Assembly: GCA_964344965.1 (NCBI GenBank) | Contig: CAYFPJ010000001.1 | Span: forward strand, 62,001 to 126,000 | DNA: 64,000 bases | DNA from: UM-FILTER-37-12 sp964344965 | GTDB lineage: Bacteria; Patescibacteriota; Patescibacteriia; Magasanikbacterales; UBA922 | Direction of reading: 5' to 3' | Shown here: in pieces, positions 24,071-33,716 of the stretch | How positions within the stretch are numbered: the stretch's first letter is position 1 | How the letters are laid out: each line of letters starts with the position of its first letter | Notes under the pieces: model-generated | What the model was told of the DNA's origin: nothing | Database searches by the model: none | Seen by the model: the letters and a program-made list of their open reading frames with translations, nothing else | Position numbers and translations under genes: made by a program

Positions 24071-26524
24071 ATGTTAGTAAGCTATAACTGGCTAAGACAA
24101 TATGTAGACCTACTAGAATCTCTCACTCCAGAAGAACTGGCTTTGAAAATGACAATGGGTGTGGTAGAGGTAGAAGAAGTGAGTGCTCAGGGTGAGAATT
24201 TAGAAAATATTGTAATTGGTGAGATCACTGAATTGAAAAAACATCCAGATGCCGACAAGTTGCAGCTTTGTACAGTCAGTGATGGAAAGACAGACTTCCC
24301 AATCGTATGTGGAGGTTCAAATTTGAAACAGGGGATGAAAATTGCTTTGGGTAAAATTGGTGCCAAAGTAAGATGGCACGGAGAAGGTGATCTTATTGAA
24401 TTGAAAAAAGTAAAAATTCGAGGCGAAGTATCTGAAGGTATGATTTGTCAATCTACAGAGATTGGTCTTGGTCTTCTTTATCCCATCTCTGATGAAGCTG
24501 AGATACTTGACCTAAGTCACATCGACGCCAAGCTCGGCACACCACTTGCAGAAGCTCTTGGGCTAGATGATATTGTTTTTGATATTGACAATAAATCAAT
24601 GACTCATCGTCCAGACCTTTGGGGACACTATGGCATGGCTAGAGAGTTGGCAGCTGCGTATGATCTAGAATTGAAAGAATATAATCCTGCAAAAATTAAA
24701 TCCAGTAAAGAAGTTAAAATTGATCTAAAAGTAAAAGAAAAAACTCTCTGTCCACGCTATATGGCTGTCGCTATAGAAGGTGTGAAAGTGGGTCCATCGC
24801 CAGACTGGCTTCAGAAAAGGCTATTTTCTGCAGGCTTGAATCCGATCAATAATATAGTTGACATCACAAATTACATTGCTTTTGATCTTGGTCAGCCCAT
24901 GCATGCTTTTGATATTGAAAATCTTAATTCCGAAGATGGAGAAGTAGATATTGAAGTCAGGAGAGCAGACAAAGGTGAAGAGTTTGTCGCTCTTGATCAA
25001 AAAGAATATGAACTCACTGAAGATATGCTAGTGATATCTAGTAGAGGTAAAGCTGTGGCCCTTGCTGGTGTCATAGGTGGAGAAGAAAGCGGTGTATATG
25101 AAGAGACTACGGGTATAGTATTTGAAGCTGCCAACTTCGATCCAGTCAGTGTTCGTCGGACTTCTACAGCTGTCGGAGTTCGTACTGACTCTTCGGCTAG
25201 ATTTGAGAAGAGTCTGGATCCAAACAATGCAGAACTTGCCCTTAGAAGGGCAGTAGAGCTCACTCTTGAGATTTGTCCAGAAGCACGAGTGGTTAGCGAA
25301 GTGGCAGACGAAAGTAATTTTGAATTGAATCAAGGGCCGATTGAATTGTCTCTAGATTTTCTTAATAAAAAAATTGGAAAAGAAATTGAAAAAGAAAAAG
25401 TGATTGAAATTTTGGAAAGCCTCGGGTTTGGTGTGTCTAGTAAAAAAGATATTTTGAAAGTGACCATTCCAACCTGGAGAGCAACCAAAGACATCTCTAT
25501 TCCAGTAGATCTGGTAGAAGAAATTTCTCGAGTCTATGGTTATGGAAACGTAGAAACAAAAATGCCTGTTTTTGAAATAGTCCCCCCAGAGAGAAATAAT
25601 TTGCGTATCCTAGAAAGAAAGATAAAGCAAGTGCTGTCACAGAATTGTGGACTGGCAGAGTCTCTCAATTATTCCTATGTCTCACCACAACAGATTGCCA
25701 AGCTTGGTTTTGATCCAGGTGAATATATTGAATTAGACAATCCGATTGCCAAAGATAGACCATACCTTCGCCGTCATATCCTGACCAACTTGCTAGATAA
25801 TCTAGAAAAGAATATTCATAATTATAATCAGGTTGGTTTGTTTGAGATTGGTAAGATTTTTCGATTGGAACAAGATGGGATCAACGCTGATTTAGATAGC
25901 GATGCCTTGTTACCAAGACAAGACAGTATGCTTGGCTGTGTCTACTCTGCTAAGAAAGATGATACGCCATTTTTTGAAGTTTCTTCCTATTTGTCAGAGA
26001 TTATGAATGACCTTGGTCTTGATTATACTATTAGCTCTGGGTGCACTTCTAATTTGTCTCTAAATCATCCTGCTAGATGTGCTGATATTTTGGTTGGTAA
26101 GAAAAAAATCGGTCTGATCGCTGAACTCCATCCAATGTATCAGGACAATCTTGGCATAGATAGTAGGGTCGGATTTTTGGTGGTCAATCTTAATGAGCTT
26201 TTGGAATTTGTCAGTGAAAAAAATAATTATAATCAAGTGTCTCACTATCCAGCAGTACTACGTGATATTGCTTTTGTATTAGACAGTGGCGTTCTTCATG
26301 CAGATGTGGTAGAGGAAATACAGAAGGTTGATGATTTGATATCTTCAGTAGAATTATTCGACGTTTTTGAAAATAAGAAACTTGGTGAAAATAAAAAATC
26401 AATGGCTTATCATATTGTATATCAGTCTGGTGAAAAGACTTTGGAGGCAGAGGAGGTGGAGAAAGTTCATGAAAGGCTGGTGAAGAATTTGAAGAAGAGG
26501 TTTGGGGTTGAGGTGAGAGATTAG
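24071..26524 (+). CDS. pheT: Phenylalanyl-tRNA synthetase beta subunit
   Basis: 817 residues, full length. N-terminal EMAP/tRNA-binding-like domain (VVGEITELKKHPDADKL type, about 40-150), B3/B4 editing domain (SMTHRPDLWGHYGMARELAA), B5 domain, the catalytic-like module and a C-terminal anticodon-binding FDX-ACB domain (HYPAVLRDIAFVLD ... KSMAYHIVYQS). Partner of pheS. The 95-base gap between the two genes holds an inverted repeat. Confidence 0.97.
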   Translation: MLVSYNWLRQYVDLLESLTPEELALKMTMGVVEVEEVSAQGENLENIVIGEITELKKHPDADKLQLCTVSDGKTDFPIVCGGSNLKQGMKIALGKIGAKVRWHGEGDLIELKKVKIRGEVSEGMICQSTEIGLGLLYPISDEAEILDLSHIDAKLGTPLAEALGLDDIVFDIDNKSMTHRPDLWGHYGMARELAAAYDLELKEYNPAKIKSSKEVKIDLKVKEKTLCPRYMAVAIEGVKVGPSPDWLQKRLFSAGLNPINNIVDITNYIAFDLGQPMHAFDIENLNSEDGEVDIEVRRADKGEEFVALDQKEYELTEDMLVISSRGKAVALAGVIGGEESGVYEETTGIVFEAANFDPVSVRRTSTAVGVRTDSSARFEKSLDPNNAELALRRAVELTLEICPEARVVSEVADESNFELNQGPIELSLDFLNKKIGKEIEKEKVIEILESLGFGVSSKKDILKVTIPTWRATKDISIPVDLVEEISRVYGYGNVETKMPVFEIVPPERNNLRILERKIKQVLSQNCGLAESLNYSYVSPQQIAKLGFDPGEYIELDNPIAKDRPYLRRHILTNLLDNLEKNIHNYNQVGLFEIGKIFRLEQDGINADLDSDALLPRQDSMLGCVYSAKKDDTPFFEVSSYLSEIMNDLGLDYTISSGCTSNLSLNHPARCADILVGKKKIGLIAELHPMYQDNLGIDSRVGFLVVNLNELLEFVSEKNNYNQVSHYPAVLRDIAFVLDSGVLHADVVEEIQKVDDLISSVELFDVFENKKLGENKKSMAYHIVYQSGEKTLEAEEVEKVHERLVKNLKKRFGVEVRD

Positions 26525-26637
26525 TAAATAGAATTTTGTTCAATAAGAAAAACATGGTATAATATTGGCACTTAATAAATTTCCCTATTTGTTAATTGTA
26601 AATTGTCAAAAGTTAACTGTTAATAAAAGCCTGTCAT

Positions 26638-26988
26638 ATGTTCAACACTTCCCAAGATTTACTCTATATTGTTCTGTCACTCTCTATCCTCTGGTTCACA
26701 GTATTTCTCTGCTGGCTGCTATACCAAGCCGCTCGAGTACTGCGTAATGCCAATGAGATTATTGAGAACCTTACTCACAAACTTGAATTGATTTCTGATG
26801 CAGTAGAATTTATCCGTGGTAAGGTAGATAGAGCGACAGATCACATGAATTCAGTCAGTAAGTTTGTTACTGGCACGGTGGGGAAGATGGTGATGAGTAA
26901 ATTTGAGAATGCGTTTGAAGATAGGATTGCCGAGAGAGAGGTAGATAAGAAGAAGCCGAGGAAGAAGGCGAAGAGGAAGAAAAAATAG
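26638..26988 (+). CDS. Small membrane protein with coiled coil and basic tail
   Basis: 116 residues. One membrane helix (LYIVLSLSILWFTVFLCWLL, about 9-28), then a helical coiled-coil-like region (NEIIENLTHKLELISDAVEF) and a tail of lysines and arginines (KKKPRKKAKRKKK). It resembles DUF948-like or YtxH-like envelope proteins in design, without a firm family match. Followed by a strong terminator. Confidence 0.65.
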   Translation: MFNTSQDLLYIVLSLSILWFTVFLCWLLYQAARVLRNANEIIENLTHKLELISDAVEFIRGKVDRATDHMNSVSKFVTGTVGKMVMSKFENAFEDRIAEREVDKKKPRKKAKRKKK

Positions 26989-26995
26989 TTTTTAT

Positions 26996-27031
26996 AAAAA
27001 TCTACTCATAAAACTGAGTAGATTTTTTGTT
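26996..27031 (+). terminator. Rho-independent terminator
   Basis: AAAATCTACTCA and TGAGTAGATTTT form a 12-bp stem with a TAAAAC loop and a T run, ending the pheST-membrane protein unit. Confidence 0.9.
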
Positions 27032-27064
27032 TTATAAATATTTCGTACGCTATGTTTTTATATA

Positions 27065-27200
27065 CTCGTCATTGCGAGGAGCGACGAAGGAGCGATCCAT
27101 TCGATTACGCTCAGGACAGGCTCAAGCAATCTCGATGTTTTACTTCTAAATAATGAGATTGCCACGTCGTGTGGCTTCGCCCACTCCTCGCAATGACGAG
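27065..27200. repeat. Large inverted repeat, CGTCATTGCGAGGAG family
   Basis: The outer arms CTCGTCATTGCGAGGAGCGA and the complement at CCACTCCTCGCAATGACGAG enclose a second pair (GCAATCTC / GAGATTGC). Such GTCATTGCGAGG elements are dispersed in many bacterial genomes. It fills the gap in front of dnaE. Confidence 0.85.
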
Positions 27201-27265
27201 TAGTGTTTTCAGGCTAGACAAGAGCCTAAATTGACGGTAAGATAGATCCAGCTAACTCGATTTTT

Positions 27266-30200
27266 ATGAATTTTGTTCACCTTCATACTCACTCTCATTA
27301 TTCTCTTTTGCGTGGGTTGCCAAAAATTAAAGAGCTAGTAACCGCTGCCAAACAGAAGGGTTTTTCTGCTATTGCACTTACAGATTATGGGGCCATGTAC
27401 GGGGCAATTGAATTTTATAAAGAATGTCAAAAACAAGATATAAAGCCGATCATTGGTTTCGAGGCATACTTGGCTCCGAGAAATCATACTGACAAAGATT
27501 CACAGCATGATAAAGAATTTTCCAATTTGGTGCTACTGGCCAAAAATTATGACGGCTATCGTAACTTGATGAAACTTTGTTCCATTTCACACCTCGATGG
27601 ATTTTTTGATGGCAAGCCAAGAGTTGATAAAGATTTGTTGCGACAGTATAGCAAAGATATAATTTGTTTGTCCGGCTCTATCCTAGGAAATATTCCTCGC
27701 TTATTAAAAAATAATGATTTGGAAGGAGCAAAAAAAGAAGCTTTGGAGCTCAATGAAATTTTTGGGCCTGATAATTTTTATCTGGAAATGCAAGATCATC
27801 CGGGAATAGAAGGTCAGCTGGATGTGAACACAAAATTGACTCAGATGTCAAAGGAAACCGGAATACCACTTGTTGTCAGTCGCAATGTTCATTATTTGGA
27901 GCCAGATCAATCTGAAGCCCAGGATGTCTTAGTCTGTATTGGTGAAGGGTGGAAGATAGGTCAGACAGATCGTGTAGATTATCGTCACGTCGATCGGTCT
28001 CTCAATACAGGAGAGGATATTGCTTCTCGTTTTCGTCATGTGCCAGAGGCAATAGAGAACACTGTCAAGATTGCTGACATGGTCAATATTGAAATAGAGC
28101 TAGACAAGTGGCATTTCGCGCCAGTAGATTTACCAAAAGATAAGAATGCAGATGAATTTCTTCGTGATGAGGTTTACAAATATGTAGGAAATTTTTATGA
28201 TCCAGTGACAGAAGAGATAAAAGAGCGAATTGAATACGAGCTAGACATTATAAAAAACAAAGGATATTCACCATATTTCATCTGCGTGGCAGACTATGTT
28301 CGCTATGCCAAGGATAATGGAATAGTAGAATCCACTCGTGGTTCAGCAGCAGGATCAGTAGTCTCCTATGTTCTTGGAATTACTACTGTTGATCCAATTC
28401 ACTTCAAACTCCCTTTTGAACGTTTTCTAAATCCATTTCGTCCCAGTCCTCCTGATGTAGATACTGATTTTGCCGATGACCGACGAGATGAGATGATCGA
28501 GTATGTAACTAATAAATATGGTGTTGATAAAGTTGCTCAGATCATTACATTCGGATCTATGGCAGCAAGAGCTAGTGTGCGTGATGTGGGTCGGGTACTT
28601 GGTTTTTCTTATGGTTTTTGTGATCAGGTAGCTAAGCTGATTCCTATAGGAGCCCAAGGTTTTCCTATGACAATCGAGCGTGCCCTAAAAGAAGAGCCAG
28701 ATTTGAAAAAATTGTACGATACAAATGAGGACGTAAAGCGTCTCCTCGGTCTGGCCCAGCAAGTGGAAGGGTGTGCTAGACATACTTCTATTCATGCTGC
28801 TGGGGTGGTAATTTCTCCTACACCACTAACTGATTTTACCCCAGTCCAAAGAGAAACCGGGGGAGAGCGTATTCTCACTCAGTACAGCATGTATGACGTA
28901 GAGTCTGCCGGAGTTCTGAAGAATGATTTTCTTGGGATTCGTAATCTTTCTATCCTTGGAAAGGCTGTGGAGATCGTGGAAAAAACAACAGGCGAGCGTG
29001 TCGATATTTATAACCTTCCACTCGACGATATAAAAACATATGAAATGATTTCACGCGGAGAAACAATGGGAGTATTTCAGTTTGGTAGCTCGGGGATGCA
29101 GCGGTGGATCAAAGAACTTAAGCCGACAAACATCGACGATATCATGGCTATGGTCGCACTATATCGTCCCGGGCCAATGGATTTCATTCCAGAGTATATT
29201 CGTCGCAAACACAACCCAGAAGTAATTGATTATCCGCATCCGGATATTGAAGAGATTCTTGAGAAGTCGCTCGGACTCTTGATTTATCAAGATGATATCA
29301 TGCTTACGGCGATCAAGCTTGCTGGCTATGATTGGCTTGAGGCAGACAAATTTCGTAAGGCGATGGGGAAGAAAATTCCTGAGCTTATGATTGAGCAAGA
29401 GAAAAAGTTTAAGCAAGGATGTGTTGAAAATAAGATTCCAAAAGATACCGTGGAAGATTTGTGGAATCGTATCAAACCCTTTGCATCTTACGGATTTAAT
29501 AAAGCACATGCCGCAAGCTATGGCATGGTTGCATATCAGACTGCTCACATGAAGGCTCACTATCCGGTGCAGTATATGACAGCCGTCCTTCAAGCTGAGT
29601 CACATGATGCTGACAAGATTTCTGCTATTGTAGGTGAGTGTAGAAGAATAGGTATTGAAGTGCTACCACCCGATGTCAACGAAAGTTTCAAATCTTTTGC
29701 AATGATCTCAAAACCTGGCGAGAAGGGAAGAATTCGATTTGGTCTCACTGCTATCAAGAATGTGGGTGATCATATTTGTGAAGTAATTTATCAAGAAAGA
29801 AAGAAGAATGGTCAGTACAAAAGCTTGGAAGATTTTCTTGAGAGAATAGAAGATAAAGATCTGAACAAAAAGTCAGTAGAGAGTCTAGCAAAGACTGGGG
29901 CTCTTGATTGTTTTGGAATTGATCGCGGGGTCTTGATGGCTAATAGTGAGAATATTCTCGGATTTATTCGTCAAGAAAAAGAGAGGAGACAGACAAATCA
30001 GGATTCATTATTTGCCGGGACAAGTATTGCTATTGATTCTAAAGTCAGAATTGTAGAATCAGCAGAAGCTACAATGGATGAAAAATTGGTTTGGGAAAAA
30101 GAATTGCTTGGAATATATGTGTCTTCTCACCCGTTTGCTTATTATCAAAAGTTTTTGGGAGAAAAAATAACACCCGTATTAGAGGTGGAAGGACTGAACC

Positions 30201-30739
30201 GAGATTCTTGGGTAGTAGTTGGTGGTGTTGTGGATGCTTTGAAAAAAAAGATTACTAAAAAAGGATCTGTAATGATGTTTGCTACTCTTCAAGATATGTC
30301 TGGTAGAATTGAAATGCTAGTATTCCCAAAAGCATATGAAGCTACTAAAGATTCATGGGAAGTAGGAAAAGTGATTTGTGTAGTAGGGAAGACTCCTCGG
30401 GAAGAAGGGGATAATAAGATTTTTGTAGAAAAAGCATATAATCTCTCTAAAGAAAGTATTGAAGAGGTCTCTCGTTATTTGTCTTTAGGAAGTGGTACTT
30501 CAAAAAAAGAAGAAAAAAAGAGTGACAATTTTGTCACTATCACACTCTCTCACGAAGAATTACAGGGTAATGCAGAAAATTTGAAAAGTCTTTTTGAAGA
30601 ATTTCCAGGAAACTACGATGTATACGTCCAAGTGGGTTCTAGTACTATCAAGGGGCAAACACAAATTGCCTGGTGTTCAGAATTGGAAAGCAGGCTAGTT
30701 GATTTGTTGGGTGATGAGAAGGTGGAGGTGAGTGGGTGA
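27266..30739 (+). CDS. dnaE: DNA polymerase III alpha subunit
   Basis: 1157 residues, the replicative polymerase. N-terminal PHP domain begins with the metal ligands in NFVHLHTHSHYSLLRG; the palm carries the catalytic aspartates in PDVDTDFADDRRDE (about 394-408); TSIHAAGVVIS and the GFNKAHAASYGMVAYQTA fingers region follow; helix-hairpin-helix and beta-binding regions come next, and an OB fold near the C-terminus (VVVGGVVDALKKKITKKGS). This is the DnaE1 layout. It is transcribed alone after the repeat element. Confidence 0.97.
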   Translation: MNFVHLHTHSHYSLLRGLPKIKELVTAAKQKGFSAIALTDYGAMYGAIEFYKECQKQDIKPIIGFEAYLAPRNHTDKDSQHDKEFSNLVLLAKNYDGYRNLMKLCSISHLDGFFDGKPRVDKDLLRQYSKDIICLSGSILGNIPRLLKNNDLEGAKKEALELNEIFGPDNFYLEMQDHPGIEGQLDVNTKLTQMSKETGIPLVVSRNVHYLEPDQSEAQDVLVCIGEGWKIGQTDRVDYRHVDRSLNTGEDIASRFRHVPEAIENTVKIADMVNIEIELDKWHFAPVDLPKDKNADEFLRDEVYKYVGNFYDPVTEEIKERIEYELDIIKNKGYSPYFICVADYVRYAKDNGIVESTRGSAAGSVVSYVLGITTVDPIHFKLPFERFLNPFRPSPPDVDTDFADDRRDEMIEYVTNKYGVDKVAQIITFGSMAARASVRDVGRVLGFSYGFCDQVAKLIPIGAQGFPMTIERALKEEPDLKKLYDTNEDVKRLLGLAQQVEGCARHTSIHAAGVVISPTPLTDFTPVQRETGGERILTQYSMYDVESAGVLKNDFLGIRNLSILGKAVEIVEKTTGERVDIYNLPLDDIKTYEMISRGETMGVFQFGSSGMQRWIKELKPTNIDDIMAMVALYRPGPMDFIPEYIRRKHNPEVIDYPHPDIEEILEKSLGLLIYQDDIMLTAIKLAGYDWLEADKFRKAMGKKIPELMIEQEKKFKQGCVENKIPKDTVEDLWNRIKPFASYGFNKAHAASYGMVAYQTAHMKAHYPVQYMTAVLQAESHDADKISAIVGECRRIGIEVLPPDVNESFKSFAMISKPGEKGRIRFGLTAIKNVGDHICEVIYQERKKNGQYKSLEDFLERIEDKDLNKKSVESLAKTGALDCFGIDRGVLMANSENILGFIRQEKERRQTNQDSLFAGTSIAIDSKVRIVESAEATMDEKLVWEKELLGIYVSSHPFAYYQKFLGEKITPVLEVEGLNRDSWVVVGGVVDALKKKITKKGSVMMFATLQDMSGRIEMLVFPKAYEATKDSWEVGKVICVVGKTPREEGDNKIFVEKAYNLSKESIEEVSRYLSLGSGTSKKEEKKSDNFVTITLSHEELQGNAENLKSLFEEFPGNYDVYVQVGSSTIKGQTQIAWCSELESRLVDLLGDEKVEVSG

Positions 30740-30746
30740 TGGCAAT

Positions 30747-30826
30747 GTCATTCTGAGTGAAACGAAGAATCTGTATTCAGGAAGACACCCTCTATAAGAA
30801 AGATCCTTCGCTGCGCTCAGGATGAC
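30747..30826. repeat. REP-like GTCATTCTGAG inverted repeat
   Basis: GTCATTCTGAGTGAAACGAA pairs with the arm ending CGCTGCGCTCAGGATGAC. It fills the space between the convergent ends of dnaE and prs and may act as a bidirectional terminator. Confidence 0.85.
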
Positions 30827-30829
30827 AAA

Positions 30830-31771
30830 CTATAGATCATTCACCGATTTCACACTCTCATTGTTATGAATTCTCTTGATCACTTCGGCAAATCTACTGG
30901 TGACAGATACTATCTCTGTGTCTCGCAGATTATGTCTGGCAATCGGAATGGTGTCTGTGGTGAGGAATTTTCTAATTGGTGAAGCATTCAATTTTTCTCC
31001 TGCCCCTTCACCAAGGTTGGCATGGATAAAGCAGGCATCAACACTCTTTGCTCCTGCTGTTTCTAATAAATATTTAGCATCTTCGATTAAAGTCCCGCCA
31101 CTGAGAGTCTCATCGTCTATGATGAGACATTTTTTTCCTTTCACATCACCAAGGACGCTTTTTATTTTTACTTTTTCATCATTCCCAACTCTTCTTTTGT
31201 CCATCATGGCTATTGGTAGATGCAGGCTGTCAGCGTAGGGCTCTACTAGCTTGGCAGCTCCACTATCTCCAGCCACCAAGATATAGTTTTCCATATTACT
31301 ATTTTCTTTTATATATTTCGTAATGTCTGGGGCGGCAATCAGATGGTCGCAAGGGATATTGAAGAAACCATGGAGCTGAGGAGAATGCATCTCCATAATG
31401 ATAACTCGATTGGCTCCAGCAGTCTGGAGCATGTCAGCCATTAGTTTGCCAGTGATACAGATTCTGGGCTGATCCTTCTTGTCTGATCTTGAGTAAGGGA
31501 AGTAGGGGAGGACAGCTGTGATTCTCTTGGCTGAAGCATCACGAAGCGTACGGATATAGATAAGAAGTTCCATGATATGGGCGTCGACTGGAGGAGTGTG
31601 AGATTGAATGACAAATACATCATCGCCGCGCACTGGTTCATCTACTGTGATGAATCTGTTTTCATTACTGAAGGTGAAAGATGTGGTCTTAGTTTCTTCT
31701 ATGCCAAGATGCTCGCATATTTTTTTGGTGAATTGTTTGTGACTTGATCCTCCTATGATTTTGAGTGACAT
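30830..31771 (-). CDS. prs: Ribose-phosphate pyrophosphokinase
   Basis: 313 residues, usual length. Makes PRPP from ribose 5-phosphate and ATP. Seen: the ATP/flexible loop region RTLRDASAKRITAVLPYFPY followed by SRSDKK, HSPQLHGFF for metal and ATP contact, and the PRPP-binding motif CLIIDDETLSGGTLIEDA. PRPP is needed by NadC, encoded in the same leftward stretch, as well as for nucleotides. Confidence 0.95.
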   Translation of the reverse strand: MSLKIIGGSSHKQFTKKICEHLGIEETKTTSFTFSNENRFITVDEPVRGDDVFVIQSHTPPVDAHIMELLIYIRTLRDASAKRITAVLPYFPYSRSDKKDQPRICITGKLMADMLQTAGANRVIIMEMHSPQLHGFFNIPCDHLIAAPDITKYIKENSNMENYILVAGDSGAAKLVEPYADSLHLPIAMMDKRRVGNDEKVKIKSVLGDVKGKKCLIIDDETLSGGTLIEDAKYLLETAGAKSVDACFIHANLGEGAGEKLNASPIRKFLTTDTIPIARHNLRDTEIVSVTSRFAEVIKRIHNNESVKSVNDL

Positions 31772-31788
31772 AAAATATCATTATGTAA

Positions 31789-33699
31789 TTAGACTTTCTT
31801 TTTTTTATTTCTTTTACGCCCGCTTTCATACCGTTCAATTATGGCTTCTTCTAGTTCTTGGTCAATCGTGATTTGAGATCCTAGTTTTTCATGATCACCC
31901 CAAAAATGGAGGACCCATTCTGGATTTTCTTCCACCAACTCTTTCAAACACCGGCGAGGAGCTCTGGGATCTATATTATATTTAGGACCCAAACTCCCAA
32001 CAAATACTTTTTTATTTATGATTTCCTGAAAATATTCTAGATCTTCTATTAGTGTTTTGTTGATGCATAGGCGAATTCTGAAGTCACCTTTCATACGAAA
32101 TTCTCTTAAGAGCGGAACATCTATTGGTAGTCCATAACCAAAATCACCTGCTCGTTCTGCTAGTATTCTCCTTTTTTTCATAATTTGCAAACAGGCTTTT
32201 TTAACACTAGGGACAGCTCTCTGTTCAGAGGTAGAGGATGTTTTCCTAACAAAATGACTTAATGGTGTATAAGCATCTGTGATTTCAGGATAAGTCTGGT
32301 GTATGTAGGACTTTACTTCGAGGATTAGTTTTTCGGAATAGATGATAGTGTTGTGTCCGATAGTTTTTATATTTTCTGACCTTTTTGCCTCACTATATAA
32401 TTTTGTTGCAACTTGATTTGCCAGCCTCTTGAACAGACTTCTATCTACACCAATTTCTTTTGCGGCCAAGCTCTCTTTTTGAAATCCTGGGTGTGACAGC
32501 TCTAGAGCCGACTCTACCCCATCAGGCAATTTTCTTGGAAATCTAGCTTGGATATCCTTTATTTCTTCACCCAATGTAGATTCTGTCGGATTATTTTTAT
32601 AGACATACTTTAGTAATTCATAGACACCTATATACGATATATCTAAGTGTCTACTAATTTTAAGTCGGGCAGTGTTGGTCTTGTATACTCCGTATTCGTG
32701 TAGATCCACCATCTGTTCACTTGTTTGAAGTGCTGTGTATAGATTATTACACAGTCGGAGGTCAGTTATTGGTGGCACTAAATGACTATCATATGGGATG
32801 TTGTCACCTTCTGCAAAATCAGGTATTTTTTCTTCTGTTTCAAAATTGACAGCCATCACAACAGTATTTCCTAGAGCTTCAAGAGGTGTTCTGTGACTTT
32901 TATTTGCATATATATCTTGCAGTCCATATGTCCCGCGAGCTTCTTGACGTTCTGTTTTATCTAGTTTGGCTAGATTTTTCCAATCATCCGGATGAGAGAG
33001 TCGATGGGCTACAATAGTTGCTAGCCCAACTTGATCAGATACAAAGATTGCTTTATAACGTCTTTCGTCATGTTGGTCCGCTATGAGAAAGACAGTATAC
33101 TCGTGTGTTCGCATAGTCTCACGACCAAGCTCTCGATTGAGTTCATCCACAGACTTTCCGTGCCTGTCTACAAAGGTAATTCCGTTATCACTCAATGCTT
33201 TTTCTACGGCTTCTGTCTTTTTGAGTTCTCTGAATAACTCTTTTCCTCTTTTGCCTTCAGCTTTTGAAGATGGGCCTGACCCGTTTTTAGTATCTGGTGG
33301 GAAGATAAAAAAATCAACATCATCAGACTCTTCTGGCGTCAATAGTTCGAACTGGTCAAGTTTTTTTTCTACCAGGGTTTCGAAGTAAATTTTTATCTCT
33401 CGTTCATCAATTGTGGGTATCTGTTGATCTCCGTCTTCTGCAGTTTCTGACATGAATGTAGTGATATCTTGTTCTGTCACTGGGTAGATGCCATCTTCAT
33501 ACAGATCCATAAAATCAAAGGCGAAGCGTACTGCGTCAACAAGTGATATCTGATTACCTTGACTCCTAATAATCAAGTGAAACTGTTCACTCATCTGGCT
33601 TGATAGTCTCCTGATTGTTTCTGTTCTTAATTTTTCTCTGTCTGCAGGACGTTTTTCATCAGGGATAGGACGATGTGCTGCTTCTTGTCTGGTTGTCAT
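31789..33699 (-). CDS. Hypothetical protein of 636 residues
   Basis: Not recognised. No signal peptide or membrane helices. The N-terminal third is acidic; the middle holds a possible processing-like segment (TYGLQDIYANKSHRTPLEAL); the C-terminal half has several short helix pairs that could be helix-turn-helix units (AKEIGVDRSLFKRLANQVA, FVGSLGPKYNIDPRAPRRCL), and the tail is basic (RYESGRKRNKKKKV). The repeated small helical units and basic end make nucleic acid binding possible but unproven. It sits between prs and an MFS gene on the same strand. Confidence 0.6.
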   Translation of the reverse strand: MTTRQEAAHRPIPDEKRPADREKLRTETIRRLSSQMSEQFHLIIRSQGNQISLVDAVRFAFDFMDLYEDGIYPVTEQDITTFMSETAEDGDQQIPTIDEREIKIYFETLVEKKLDQFELLTPEESDDVDFFIFPPDTKNGSGPSSKAEGKRGKELFRELKKTEAVEKALSDNGITFVDRHGKSVDELNRELGRETMRTHEYTVFLIADQHDERRYKAIFVSDQVGLATIVAHRLSHPDDWKNLAKLDKTERQEARGTYGLQDIYANKSHRTPLEALGNTVVMAVNFETEEKIPDFAEGDNIPYDSHLVPPITDLRLCNNLYTALQTSEQMVDLHEYGVYKTNTARLKISRHLDISYIGVYELLKYVYKNNPTESTLGEEIKDIQARFPRKLPDGVESALELSHPGFQKESLAAKEIGVDRSLFKRLANQVATKLYSEAKRSENIKTIGHNTIIYSEKLILEVKSYIHQTYPEITDAYTPLSHFVRKTSSTSEQRAVPSVKKACLQIMKKRRILAERAGDFGYGLPIDVPLLREFRMKGDFRIRLCINKTLIEDLEYFQEIINKKVFVGSLGPKYNIDPRAPRRCLKELVEENPEWVLHFWGDHEKLGSQITIDQELEEAIIERYESGRKRNKKKKV

Positions 33700-33716
33700 A
33701 CTGTTCTTTAATGGAG

